DNA of 64,000 nt from Apium graveolens (GCF_009905375.1 NC_133653.1:98010609-98074608); one strand, 5' to 3'; shown: positions 10,335 to 22,326, counted from the stretch's first letter. Made by a program: numbers and translations. Notes: generated by a model from the letters alone, not told the origin.

Positions 10335-13300
10335 TATAACGACTCGTGTATTCTGTATTATTTAAATGCGTAATTATGGAATTATTAAATAAATAAAATA
10401 TATATGTGTATAGCTTTTTTCAGCTCAGTGTTGTTTTATTATTATGTATGTGTAATTTATGGGGTACCGGGTTGTTCGTGTAATTAATTATGGAGTTGTG
10501 TTGAATTGTTTTCACTTTTAAAAATGAATTTAATGCAAATACATTTGCATAAATATTTGGAATGTCTCTAAAAAAAATTTTATGGTTTTATAATTACAAT
10601 AATTATTTATGGGATTTTATAAAATTTAGAAATCAATATTTTATTAATTATTCAGCCCTGAGTGATTTTCTGATTGTATTTATTCGTAAAATCTGTATTT
10701 AATTCCTGAATTCTTCAAAAATTATGAAACTTATATTTTATTAAGTTCATATTATTCTAAGAATTTTAAAATTATTTTAGAAATTTTCGGGATTCGTTTC
10801 ACCCGCGCGTCATTTCGTTATTTGTTAAAAAGCGGGTATAAAGTGCGCCTTAAAAATTATTTTTAAAATTTCGAAATTGATGTTTTTGTAAACTTTGAGA
10901 TATTTATGATATTTTAAGATTATTCCCGTAATTTTCTGAAATCATTTTTTTTTGCACCTCGGTACTTTTATTTGCGAAAATGAGCCAAAAATTCAGATTG
11001 TTCGGTATTACGGGACACATGTCAGAATTTTATTTTGCACGTATCCTCCTCAAGTGATAAGTGTTAGCAGGAGGTTGATTTGAAAAAAAAATAAACAAAA
11101 CCACCCCTGTTTTCTCTTCGGCCTCGATCTCTCCTGCTCTCCTCTCTTCATCTCTCTCGTGTCTCTCTCTTCCAATCTCTCAATTTCTCTCTCGGTTCTC
11201 TTATTTTCTCCCTTCCGTTTTTGCTTCCCTGGACTTCGCTCGTCTTCCTCTCATTTTCCGGCTATTTCTCTAGTGAGCCGCCCCTGTTTTCTGGTTGGCT
11301 TGGTTCTGTGTTGTTCAGTTGGTATGCATGTATATATATATGTATATATGTGTGTGCTCTGTGTAATTGTGTGTGCATATTTGTGTATGTGTTCGATTGT
11401 GTGTGTGTGTGTGTGGCGCGTGGTGGCACGTGTGTGGCTGTGCAGTGTGCGGCTGTGTTTGGTTTGGGCTTGGTTTCGGGTTTCTGTGTTGGGCTGGCAG
11501 TTGGGCTCTGTTATTAGGCCTTCCTTGTGGCCTAGATGTGCAGTTGGTTTTTTTGTTGTTGGGCCTTATTGAGCCGCTTGTGTGCTGTGATTTGGACTGT
11601 GCAGAATTTTAATTGTAATTTCTGTATTGCGGGGATTTTTTAGTAATATTCGTGATAAAATGAATTTATACGGGAAAATTTTCAGTAATTAATCGACAAA
11701 ATTTTTGGTTGAAATCCGAATTATCGGGTACCGCGAAAATTTTGTCGTCGTGCTGCGATGACTGGTTACGAGCGTGCGATGGACAGTGATAAGGTTGTTT
11801 CGAGTCTTAAATTGTATAAATAAATAAAATGTTTTAGAAAATAAATTGTATTTTGGGAATTGTACGAAAATAGTTATGAGATTGTAGAATTGACATTGTG
11901 ATGAGGTTGTGACTTGTTGTGATTGTTGACGTCGAGTTGTTCGACGGGTAGGCCGATAAACAGAGGAGGTGCTGCCCGAATTTTTGGAAATTAAATTCAA
12001 AAATGCGGGACATACCCTGTAATTATCGGAACGTCGAGCGAGTATAAATAAGTATGTACATATATTTTGTGCGAAACCTGATTGTATGTTGTGGTGAATG
12101 TTCTGTCAAAATCCAGTGACCCTAATTTCGTAAAATGACGAGTATACGTATTTTCTGAAAATGAACACCAAACCGATTTCTCGAGAACGTGAACCCTGAC
12201 TGTTGGGTGTGTTATTGTATTATAATAGTAAATATAAGTACGAGTCAGGATTGTTATCGTTTGGGTAGGATTGGTATTGAGGATATGTCAAGCATACCAA
12301 GACGTCTAACGTATGGTATTTCGGCTCTATAGGTTCTAATCGAAGGACTCAAGAATTGATATCGAGCTAGGATAACCTAGTGATCAGTCAACAAGCGCAG
12401 CGAAGGACCTGAGCGTTGAGGTCGGATCCAGGATAGTCTACTAACTAAGTGATAAAGCCCGAACGTCCGAGTCTATCAAAAATCAGTCAGTGATAGTCAT
12501 AAAGCTCTGCAAGGCAAGTACCCCTAACCATTCTTTTATGGTTTAGTATATGTGAATAGCTAATGTTTTATTCTCGTAATGGAACAGAAATGTTTTAAGG
12601 TACGTATCCCCTGTATTTGAAAATGTTGTTTTTAAAATATTTTTGGGGAAAAGTAACTTCCGAAAGCACCTATCTCTAAGCGTGATTTAAATGAAAAGAA
12701 GTTTGGAATAGTGTGCTGTGATAGAATAATTTTAAAAAGGGATAGGTGATAATGATTTTGGAAACTGGATAAAGAGAATATTTTGATCCACCTATGTCGT
12801 GGAACTTTGAAAAGAGGCAAAAAGGGAATTCAGTTGATCTATTGGAATTGACTAGGCGTAAGTGGCTAATTGGGTTGGGCATTCTGTTTAACCGATTAGT
12901 CCAGCATTGGGGGAAAGACCTAGCTAGTCTTTTTCCAAGTTCCAGAACACATTCTTATTTTGGATGGCCATTAGTCGCTGTCCGGTGAGGGTAGACTGAT
13001 CAGCTATCTTCACCCGTTGAACGTCCAATAGATTTGATTGATTTAGTTTTGAAATTGATTAACAAATCAACTTGATGAGACGGATGATTTGAAAATGAAA
13101 TAGCATACTAAGCTTTGATTCTGGTAATTATACATAACACACGACTGATATTGTTGTTTTTCGGAGCATGCTAGTTTTGAATATCCAGTTTATGAATGTT
13201 TACTTTGCTTTTGTACACGAGCTATAATTTATGTTCATATCACTGTTTTATCATAAATTTTTATACTTGTTATTCACATAAAGGTATTGCTGAGCCATTA

Positions 13301-13634
13301 ATTGCTCACCCTTGCAGACTATTTTATATTTATATTGCAGATGCCTAGGAGTTTCTTTCGCGATAGTCAGGGCAGAGTTCCAGTTCCTTCCATGTCAGGC
13401 TCCTCTGAGGTAGTTGTGTTGGACCAAAGATCGTCTAATGAGTTGCTGTATTAAGTTAGTGGTGCCAGAATGGCTTGTGTAAGTTGGTGTTGTAATTAGT
13501 TGTAACCTAAATTAGACTTAAACCTGGAAAAGATCTTGGTAAAGGGGTCGTAGTTATATTCTATTATTGAATTGTTTATCTTATGGTTGCTGTTGATGAC
13601 GTCAACTCCTGATCCCGGGGTTGAGGCCGTCACA
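10335..13634 (+). repeat. G1 3' LTR (3300 bp)
   Basis: Second copy of 2753-6071 with scattered substitutions and short indels, more frequent in the first few hundred bases. It has the same unusual TATAAC start and TCACA end, and is followed by TSD copy CTGAA. The palindrome is at 13291-13308 and the mini-ORF at 13341-13454. Confidence 0.93.
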
Positions 13635-13639
13635 CTGAA
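13635..13639 (+). repeat. Right target-site duplication of G1 (CTGAA)
   Basis: Partner of 2748-2752. It directly follows the LTR end ...CCGTCACA. Confidence 0.92.
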
Positions 13640-13960
13640 TATATTGTTGCTGGTAGTTGTTGTGCATAGATTCTATGGATGAAAAACCAATTGTTGGACT
13701 ATGGTCTACAAGTGGATAGGATTCCTATTTTCTGTGATAACACAAGTGCAATTATCATCACTGAAAATCCAGTACAGAATTCAAGAACAAAGCACATAGA
13801 CATCAACTACCATTTCATAAGGGAACATATGATGAATGGTACTGTGGAACTACATTTTGTTCCAAGTAAAAAACAGCTTGCAAATATATTTACCAAGCCA
13901 CTGGATGAATCCACCTTTTCAAGGTTGGTAAGTGAGTTAGGTATGCTTAATTATTCTTGA
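13635..13960 (+). pseudogene. pol: Element A pol, part 2: C-terminal RNase H
   Basis: This continues the copia RNase H interrupted by G1. After removing G1 and one TSD copy, the frame runs through TEAEY into the usual copia tail: a CDN motif near 13735, KHIDINYHFIREH near 13790-13830 and IFTKPL near 13890, with a stop at 13958-13960. One in-frame TAG lies just before the ILWMKNQ stretch near 13670. The conserved tail shows that pol ended here and that the later ORF at 14485 is separate, not a continuation of RNase H. Confidence 0.9.
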
Positions 13961-14364
13961 AATATTTCACATATTTTTGCAAGTTGTAATACAGCCAGAA
14001 ATTTAATTGATTTTTCAGTCTTGGATGAAATTTTGGCTAAGTCAAAATTTACATCCCGACGGATGATCATTATCCATCGAGTTCGATCATCCGTCGGAAT
14101 ACAATTTGTTAATAAAATCAATAATTTTTCTGGAATATTTTATAACTCGACGGATAACTGATTTATCCTCATCCGTCGAATTGTCTCAATCCTAGCCGTT
14201 AATTCTCTGAACATTATCCATCGAGTATACTTATGGTTTGTAAGCATAACACGACGGATAAATGATGGAATTTTTACAGTTTATTTTTAAACGGCTATTT
14301 TGGGCAATTTTTATTTGTCACTTTATTTTACTTTATTATTTTTGACAGTTATTTTTTGGGAGAG
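13961..14364 (+). other. Element A spacer between pol and the extra ORF, with inverted repeats
   Basis: Non-coding DNA carrying several copies of the A-family motif. CCGACGGATGATC at 14056-14068 pairs perfectly with GATCATCCGTCGG at 14085-14097 (13-bp stem, 16-nt loop). TCGACGGAT at 14147-14155 pairs with ATCCGTCGA at 14171-14179. A third, imperfect pair lies at about 14214-14262. These could fold as successive hairpins in RNA. Confidence 0.8.
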
Positions 14365-14372
14365 TATAAAAG
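14365..14372 (+). promoter_or_regulatory. Putative internal TATA box for the element A extra ORF
   Basis: TATAAAAG lies 113 bp before the ATG at 14485. The intervening leader is strongly C/T-rich with no ATG in good context, and the ATG sits in AACAATGGC, close to the plant start-context consensus. A similar TATA plus pyrimidine-rich leader precedes the equivalent ORF in element D. This is an inference of an independent transcript. Confidence 0.55.
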
Positions 14373-14484
14373 AAAAATTCATTTTCTTTACTTTTCTTTT
14401 ATCATTCTCAATTCATCTGCTCTAACTTCTTTCTTTCTCAAAAGAAATTACCCTCTCCCTCTCTGCAATTTTTACTCTCTAACA

Positions 14485-17400
14485 ATGGCACCAGTCGTCA
14501 AAATCATGTCTCAAACTGGCTTCATCTATGAGAAGAACAATTTCACAGCTCTAGTGAACAAGGGGATTCAACTGTCTGGCGACTACCATAAAATGATGGA
14601 TTTTGTGCAAGGCTGTAAACTCAACTATGCCATGCTAGAGTCTCCCACTATCTATATGGGGTTGTGGAGGAGATATGGACAACTACAGTATACAACTCAA
14701 TTGACAAGACCATCACTTTCACTATTAAAGGTAAGGAATTCTGTGTTAATAGTGACATTGTTAAAGCATGCTTTTGGATTCCTGATAATACTGTCACTAC
14801 TCCACATACAGACACTGATATTGTTAATATGTTAAACTCCATGGGTTATACACTCACCATCTCTAAATTAAGTGAAATTAGGATATTGGGTCTTAGGAAA
14901 GAATAGAGTTACCTGTGTGATGTAGTTACTAAAGTTTTTTCTGGTAGAATTAGCAATTTTGATTCTATTAATATCTCCATGCTCAACATGCTTTACATGC
15001 TAGTAATTGATAAATACTTCAACTTTAGTGATCTAGTCTTGTTTGGGTTGGGGTTTAAGTTAGGGGAGCTTAATAAGAGGGGTAAAAGTGTTTATTATGC
15101 TAGATTTTTCATGATGCTTGCTAACCACCTCTTTGAGGACATTGTGATTGAGAACCCAACCAACAAGTTAAAATGTTGGGTTCAAGAAAGGAGAATTATT
15201 GCAGATCTCAATAGAGCATATCACCACAAAGGGGTGCCACTCTTTTACTTTCCAGTAATGGAGGCACCTCAGGTAAGTGAGGTAATTTCAACTGTCTCTA
15301 CTCTTCCAACCTAAAACATTTCTTTGCCTTCTAGTGTAGTAGTGACATCTGTGTCAATGACCAGACAAATGCCTACCCAAGCTACCAAAACCAAAGTTTT
15401 AAAAACAAAGACAAAGAAAGCCCTCTCTGGTGTCTCTCAAAAGATGTCAGTTGTAAAATCCACTAAACACAAAGAGGGGAGTGTGAAGGTGGGAAAGACA
15501 GGTGAGGGACAGGGTGAATATCAAAGAAGCCCTAAGAATAAGGATGGTGAGCATAGTGTACCCAAACCAAGCCACACCACAGTTTCCCAACAAACTGTGG
15601 TTGTTAATAAGGACAAAAGCTCAATTCTAGTTTCATCCTCCCAAAAGGATGTAACTATTAAAACAAGCTCTCAACCAGGAGCACAGAACAAAAGGGATAG
15701 GGACACAAGTTCACCATAAACTTACACAAGAAAGAAGAAATCTAAAACCCTTGGGGATGCACAGGGTACACACACAGTGTAAACTGGAGCTAAAGACCCA
15801 GTCACTGCACCATCTCAAAGTTAAATTGATGTGGCTCCAACAAATGTGGAGTCACAGCCAAAATCTGTACAAAATGAAACACCTCAAACACCAAATTCTC
15901 TCACACACTCTTCGGATGTTGACATGATTCAAACATCACAACCATATTCTCCATCTTTAACTCTGTTGGAGAAGCCAAAAATCCATACAAGTGAGCATCA
16001 TCTTCTAGATGATTTGTTGGCTCACTTGCCATTTCTTTTTGAGAATGTTGAGATATCTGTGCCAAAATTTTCATCAATTGCCACAGAGTTTACGATAGTT
16101 TCCACTCCACACTCATTCATTTCTACTCACGCGATGGATATTGTTCATCCGTCGAGTAGTGATTGTATCCCAACGGATGTGCCTAACAGCAGTCATCCAT
16201 CGGATAGTCAAATTACTAACCCGGTGGATATTTCTCATCCGTCGGGTGTCTCTGCACAACTCCAAAATTCAACTATAGTTACAAGTGTAGATGACTTAGT
16301 AATTGTACAATCACTATTAGGATTGAGGGAAGGTAGTGACTTGAGTGAGAGTCTGGGTTGCACCCAGGAAAAAGGAGAGGAAAAGAGTGATCTAATGCAG
16401 TCCATTTCTTCAGGACTGGCATAAGTGAGTGTGAGGAGTCCCACCTTAGATGGTGAAGGTGAGGGTGTGAGGGTGGGGAGCCAAGGTGAGACCTTGATGC
16501 AAGAAAAGAGAGAAAATGAGAGAAATGTAGGTACTGGAGCTATAAGGGTGGATGTCATTGTAAGTGAGTTAATGAATGTCCAGGATGCAGACAGGGAGGG
16601 ACTATCTCAGCAAACTCAAGCTGTTATATATTCTACCTCCTTGGCTGCTGAGACATTTACTCACCCTGTTCCAGCATATCAACTTCTAGATGGACAGGGC
16701 AATGACAATGCAGAAAGAATGCTCAATTTGGTGCACACCACACAGTCCATGCAAAGAGCTAAGGATGCCATCACAGCTTTTCCCTCAACAGCTGGTGATG
16801 TTGATAATGAGACTGGTGGTTCAGAAGAATTCTTTGGAGGTGAGGGTGGAGATAGTGAAGAAGAGCCATTGGACATAGGGGGAGAAGTAGGCCCTAGTTC
16901 CAGATCAAGCATACCATCATGGGCCTTCTCCAAGAAATGTGATGATCACCATTTCAAGACCACACTCATCCAACTTATCAGCCAAACACGGTCTGCACTT
17001 CAATCAACCACCAATGCTAGCACCAAGAACCTTCTGCAAGCACACCTTGCTTTTCTGCAGTTACAACAAATCCAGGGTCTTCAACATACTCAGGATGTCA
17101 CTACTATCAAAGGTGAAATTGATCAAATGAAAAGGGACAATTCTAAAAGGTTGGATTCTAAACTTTTCAAAGACAACAATGACAGACATCAAAAGACAGC
17201 TCAGGAAAAACTCTAATCTTGCAACTAAGGTGGATTCCTTGGACAAAAGAATGGTTGCTATGGAAGCTTCTCTTACAGCAATCCATCTACACCAAGCTCA
17301 ACAAACAGACTTGCTTCAGAAACTGGTGGCTGCACAGACCTCCTCCTCTACTCAACTTGCTGATAACAAAAAGGGGGAGAAAGAGAGTTCTAGGAGTGAG

Positions 17401-19044
17401 GGGAGCAAAAAGTGCTTAACATTCAAGTGAGTAAAGCAATTGTACCAACAATTGCTTTCACAAAGCCACCAGCTAAAGATAGCATTGATCTGATAAATGA
17501 AGTAGCAGCCACTTTGAAAGCAGCTGAGAAGAAGCAGTTGAGTCCAATTAACTGGGAGAAAATTGATGAGGATATTTAAAAGAAATTTGGTCTAGCAAAG
17601 AAGCCATAAAAATCAGCCATTCATCACTCTCAAGTCAGGCAAATTTCTGTGAATGATATGAGCATGAACTATCTGGAGAGAGGCCAGGCATCCTGCATCA
17701 AATCTCCATAGGCAGATCTAATCATGAAGCCAAAGGTGAACTACCCAAAGTCTTCACTCAAGTACCCTTTGGACAAAGTGTATGAGACACCAAAGCCTGA
17801 TGAGAAGAAGCTGTTGGCCAGGTCTATAGCATTCTACAAAGATCCTGCAGATTCAGCTCTAAAAAGGAGAATTGCCAAGATTTTCAAAAATGGTAAGGAA
17901 ATTTGTGTGGTGGCTGGACACCCTCAATTTGTTGAAGCAAAAAGGGAAGAAAAGGAAAGATTGAAGCAAGAAAAGAAGCAAGTTGCTCTAGATGCTAAAA
18001 AGCTCAAACAAAAGAAGGAGCAAGCTACCATCTTGGCCAAGTTGCAAGCTGTGAAACCCACACAACAAATTTCTGCACAACCATCTGAAATTGCTGAATC
18101 TCAAGATCAAGTAGTGCAAGATGAACCTCCACAGACAAAGAAACCAAGGTACAAGCAAAGAATCAAGAGAAAATTGGATTTCAGTGATGAGGAGATGAAA
18201 GACTACTTTCCCAAAGAGTCTACTTCTACAAAAACTCAAAAAATCCATGCCCTCTATGGCACATGAAGAATTTAAGATAGATCCATCCAAGAATTTCCAT
18301 GGTGAACCTATCATTCCAAAGGATGAGCCAATATACTGGGATAGTCTACCAATTCCTGAACTCAATCTACCTCATTTCATGAAACCAAAGAAAACAAAGA
18401 CCAAAGCAGTCAAGAAAGTGAAGCCCTCAACTCTCAGATCCAAGTCCCTAACCAAAGCTCAAACCAAAGTCAACAAGGGAGATATCATGTACATTTGTGA
18501 CATCAAGGAATTCTCTGATCTAAACCTCTATCTAGATGAACTGTAAGAAGTTAGATGGATTGATGTTTACAGGAATCTACCTGAAAGGCTAGTATTCAAG
18601 TACAAGGCAGGAAAAGAGATGACATGGCCACTTCACAGGATTCTTTGAGAGAGCCCATCTATACTGATAAAAGTCTATTTATCTTTCAAGAAGAACTTTA
18701 GATTTAATGTGACAGCTAGAAGGCTAGTTCTAAAGAAGATTGAAGAACTGAGGAGTATTAGAGCAAAAGATGCACTCCCAAAGACTTTAACTATTCCTTA
18801 CATAGGAAGTAGAGTGCATCTAAGGCCCTACTGGCTGATGGAATTCTTTGATGATAAGGGAGTTAGAAGATTCTTCAGACTAGAGGACCAGCTGAGCATC
18901 TCTAGCAATGAGACTCTACTGGAAATGCAAGAAATGCTAGATTTGTCAAAACCTGATGAACTTGAGTTCAACAGACAGCTCCAAAATCAGATAGAAGAAA
19001 ACAACAGGAAGCTTGGAAAGAAATCCAGACCATCAAGGAAATAG
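14485..19044 (+). pseudogene. Element A extra ORF after pol (about 1,520 codons, broken)
   Basis: A long coding region downstream of pol, beginning MAPVVKIMSQTGFIYEKNNF. About 250 N-terminal residues look globular (MMDFVQGCKLNYAMLESPTIY; then VYYARFFMMLANHL near 15090-15130) and align by eye with the D counterpart. A long S/T/P- and K-rich low-complexity middle follows, including A-family motif copies translated near 16140-16245. Then come coiled-coil-like Q/L-rich (about 16940-17380) and K/E-rich (17930-18050) parts and a C-terminal region to 19044. Frameshifts lie near 14650, 17200, 17420 and 18240, and there are about eleven in-frame stops. Its position matches the envelope-like or extra ORF of SIRE/Maximus elements. 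I see no convincing transmembrane or fusion feature and do not assign a function. Confidence 0.75.
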
Positions 19045-19252
19045 ATCAATCTGCTCAAACTAGAGGAGCATCTTGAAAATGACTGTGAGCAAATCTTTAT
19101 AAACTTTGTCTTGTAAATTCTTCAGCAAATTTTGCAGCACTTTTTTAATTTTGTCTACTACCTTTTAAATTTGTATTTTTTGGGTGTTTTGTTATCATCA
19201 GGTTTCTCTTAATTTATGAATACGATTCTAGTAGGCATAAATTGGGGGATAT
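19045..19252 (+). other. Element A 3' untranslated region and polypurine tract
   Basis: A short AT-rich non-coding stretch ending in AAATTGGGGGATA immediately before the LTR start TGTTGGGAATATG. The tract at about 19239-19252 marks the 3' LTR boundary. B has nearly the same tract (GAATTGGGGGAGAT). Confidence 0.85.
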
Positions 19253-20249
19253 TGTTGGGAATATGTTGTGAACTTGATGATTACATTAACAAAACACCTT
19301 AGTAGATTTAACTTAGTGAAAAATGTAGCACCCGAAGGATGATCAATTATAGTTTCGACGGATGATTCAATATAGTCCCGACGGATGACTAATTGATATT
19401 CATTGGGTGAGTAGCTTATGTAACAATAAGTCATGAAGCACATTTCTGCAAACATCTTTGTATAGATTTTGTAGTAGCATATAAGTCATGTTGACTTTAA
19501 TTAGATATGCAGAATAGGTTGATTAATTATAAATATAAGATGTCTTGTAATTATGCATAAGTGAAATGAAGTCAAGTGTCAAATAGCTACCCGACGGATG
19601 ATCAACAAGGCAACCCAACGGATGACAAGCATGTACCCGACGGATGATCAATTCAAACATCTGTTGACAATGACAACACAGTCACATGCATTGGGTGTTT
19701 GCAAAAGGAATGTAGCAGCCTGTTTAACAGGAAATGAAGAATAAAGAAGCATTACCATTTCCATGCAAGATTAAGAAGATTTTCAAAGATGCTGGAATAG
19801 AGTAGTGAAACAACATGGAGTTTGACTTGATAGTTTTGTTTTATTATCCTGTCTTATTACCATGTAAATTTGGTGGTATATAAACCAAGTGTAGCTAGTA
19901 GAACAAATAACTAAGCAAACACTTTTAGAAGAGAAATAGAAAAAGTTGTAACTGTTAAAAATTTCTCTGTAGTTTGTTTGTTCACTTGTAAAGCAGCTGT
20001 GAGACAATTTGTTCTTCACAGAGTTCTTAATTCGATATATATATATATATCTGGTGGAAACTTTCAAATCCACCAGAAAGTTTTAAAGACTTGTGTTTTG
20101 ATTTATTTAACTTGTAATTCCGCACCTTGCAAATCAAAACACTCATATATATAGTTTGAGTTAGAACATTTTATAGTTCAAGAAAAAGTTTACTAGAATT
20201 ACATTCAACCCCCCTTCTGTAATTCTTGTTGCATTGTTAGGGACTAACA
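19253..20249 (+). repeat. Element A 3' LTR (997 bp)
   Basis: It runs from TGTTGGGAATATG to GGACTAACA, with the short inverted ends TGTTrG/CTAACA shared with D. It contains six copies of the CGACGGATGA-type motif (19333-19385 and 19590-19649), a TATA box, and a late CAACCCCCCTTCT block found reversed in the D LTR. The 5' partner LTR is outside the window, so age cannot be judged here. Confidence 0.88.
19877..19884 (+). promoter_or_regulatory. TATA box in element A LTR
   Basis: TATATAAA lies about 625 bp into the LTR, where a Pol II LTR promoter is expected. The upstream motif-rich section would be U3. Confidence 0.55.
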
Positions 20250-22326
20250 GCACACACATTGAGGGCACATGTTTTGAAGCTCCCTCATCCATTCAGGGGG
20301 AGCTGCCAACACTCATTTATGAGCAACAATTTCTAATCTCACAAATTTCTTCTCCATCTAGAGCACTTGAATCTAATTCTCAAGTGCAAGCTAAATCAAG
20401 TGACTTGGTTCAAGAAACCTTGCTCACAACCCAGACACTATAATAAGATGTTGAGAGGCTACTAGTTGGGGTAGACCTTGATGACACCATCAAAACCATA
20501 AGGGATTCATCAATTTTTATTGAAGACCCCATGGAGACACTAAATGTACCTTCATGTGCAAATCAGTCTTTACAGACTGTTAGGTTTGAGGGTAGTACTC
20601 CTGAGGGGGAGCTATCTAAATCCTTTCCAATTCAATTGGAGGTTACTCATGTAGGAACAACTCCCCTCAAAACCCTAGCAGAAATTGCATTAGCAGTTGA
20701 TGCTAGGAGTACAATTGCCAATGATCCTGCTATAGGGGAGACAAGTTTATCACATTCAAGTGACAATGCTTTACAAGAAGCACAAGGGTTTGAGGCTGGT
20801 GTACATGACAGTAACCCAGTCAAATACCCTCAAATTTAATTGGAGGTTCCCACTACAAGTGGAGGACAACATATTGTCATGAACATAGAGCAATCTGTGA
20901 GTAAAACTATGACTTCAGTCACAGGTGGTTTTGATCACTCAACAGCTCAACCCTCAACCTCACAACCTCAACAACCATACATTCTCTCTTGATGGCTGTA
21001 AGAATCTGGATCTCAACCTACATCTGTAGATGATCTTCTAGTTGAACAGATTTCTGGACTGACAAATATCTCACAACATCTACTCACTTCCAACACGAGC
21101 AATGAAGACTATCAAGCTACTATGGTTACATAAAATGAAGAAGTTGAGAAATAAAAGGAGAAGATTGTGAATGATGCAGAGCCAGATGGAAATGTAGATG
21201 CATGGTTATCTCAGGATTTTGTGTTGGAGATGGATCAAGTCTTGGCTAGATTCAGGGATGAGTATGTTACAATTCTTGGGACCAATGCCAAGGTCTTGAC
21301 TCCACAGGATATCTATGATGCAGTCACTGAGGTCTACAAAGCTCAACTCAAGTTTTTCACCTATTTGGTAAAGCCCTAAAACTCAAGTTGACTGGTCATG
21401 AAGACAAGATAAGGAAGCTAAAGAAGGACAAAATGGATGAGATCATCCCATCTCAAGTACAAGTCACCTCCAAGTTCAAGCATTTTGCTGATCAAATGTC
21501 AAGGATGGATCTTACTTCCATTGAAAAGGAAGTCAAAAATCATAAACAATCCTGCATTGCTCTTCAGACAGTGCTCCAACAGCAAATCACTCATTCAAAT
21601 GATGCCAAGATCAAGCTAGACCAGATCCACCAATCAAAATATGAGCTTTCTGCATTGCTTATGAAAGGTATCAAGCAAGCTATCACAGACACATTTGGAC
21701 CCTCTACCTCTTCAAGCTTACATCCACCTGCATCTACATCAACCAATCTTCAAGTTCAAGAACTTTAAAGATAAGTCTCCACTCTGCAAACCTCTAATGA
21801 CAATCTCAAAGCTCAGGTGCAAGCTCTCACTACTCTAATGAAGAGTCAACAGGCTGACATTCAAACCTTGGAGGAATCCCACAAACACCTTCAAATGCAA
21901 AACTCTGTTGCCTTGGGAGCCATTATGGGAAAGCTAAACATTCCATTTCCTGCACTGCCTGAAGTTGTGAGGCCAGAACTGCCAACTCCCCTCATCATGC
22001 ATGTTTCCAAGACTAGGGGGAGATAGAAGCTAGGATTTAACAATCTAAGGAAGTTGGCAAGTCAAAAGAAGTCATCTCTACAACTCAGTATGGTCAAAGC
22101 TCTTCAATAGTTTAAATCACTCATGATGTTGGAAAAGAAAGACTCTTAAAAGCTGCAGAAGGATCTTGTCAAGATAATGAATTTAATGAACTTCTGACAG
22201 TCTTGAGGGTGTCTCTTCACAACAATTATGCTACATACAAGAAAATTTTGGCCAATAATATAAACTTTCTCAGAGTGGTGCTAGTCAAGGTTGACAACTT
22301 TCTAGAAAAGAAAATAGTGGCAAATG
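20250..22326 (+). pseudogene. Element B extra ORF, part 1 (broken)
   Basis: It begins abruptly at the A insertion site. One frame is used to about 21379 (low-complexity S/T/Q-rich stretches, then DAWLSQDFVLEMDQVLARFRDEY), then another frame from 21388 (K-rich, then coiled-coil-like LQTVLQQQITHSNDAKIKL and QALTTLMKSQQADIQTLEES). In-frame stops lie at about 20441, 20837, 20990, 21131 and 21766. The last part (VRVSLHNNYATYKK, VKVDNFLEKK) continues beyond the G2 insertion. It is related in layout to the A and D extra ORFs: middle low-complexity, then coiled-coil-like, then K/E-rich. Function unknown. Confidence 0.72.
22322..22326 (+). repeat. Left target-site duplication of G2 (AAATG)
   Basis: AAATG immediately before the G2 5' LTR is repeated at 35986-35990 after the 3' LTR. 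Removing G2 and one copy restores an open frame in B's extra ORF. Confidence 0.92.

Larger units (their letters stand above)
2753..13634 (+). mobile_element. G1: Tekay/Del-like Ty3/gypsy element with intact gag and decayed pol
   Basis: A complete insertion of 10.9 kb bounded by LTRs of 3319 and 3300 bp, with PBS, gag, a vestigial pol, PPT and a perfect 5-bp TSD. Gag resembles plant chromovirus gag (retrotrans_gag core, then CCHC knuckles), and the pol remnant ends in a chromodomain-like tail, so Tekay/Del-type is the likely lineage. RNase H and integrase are missing or unrecognisable. The LTRs look roughly 95% alike by eye, so pol appears more decayed than the time since insertion would explain. 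The element may have been mobilised by a helper. Both LTRs begin TATAAC rather than TG. Confidence 0.93.
1..20249 (+). mobile_element. Element A: SIRE/Maximus-like Ty1/copia retrotransposon, 5' end outside window, interrupted by G1
   Basis: The visible order is integrase, RT and RNase H, a spacer, a very long extra ORF, a polypurine tract and a 997-bp 3' LTR. Integrase before RT is the copia order, and a long ORF after pol is typical of the SIRE/Maximus lineage; the lineage call is inference. The gypsy element G1 splits it at 2753-13634. The 5' LTR, PBS, gag and protease lie left of the window. The 3' LTR ends at 20249 and is followed directly by the coding sequence of a related element, B, so A inserted into B's extra ORF. 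The likely right TSD copy is GCACA at 20250-20254; its partner is not visible. All coding parts carry stops and frameshifts, so this copy is dead. Confidence 0.9.
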
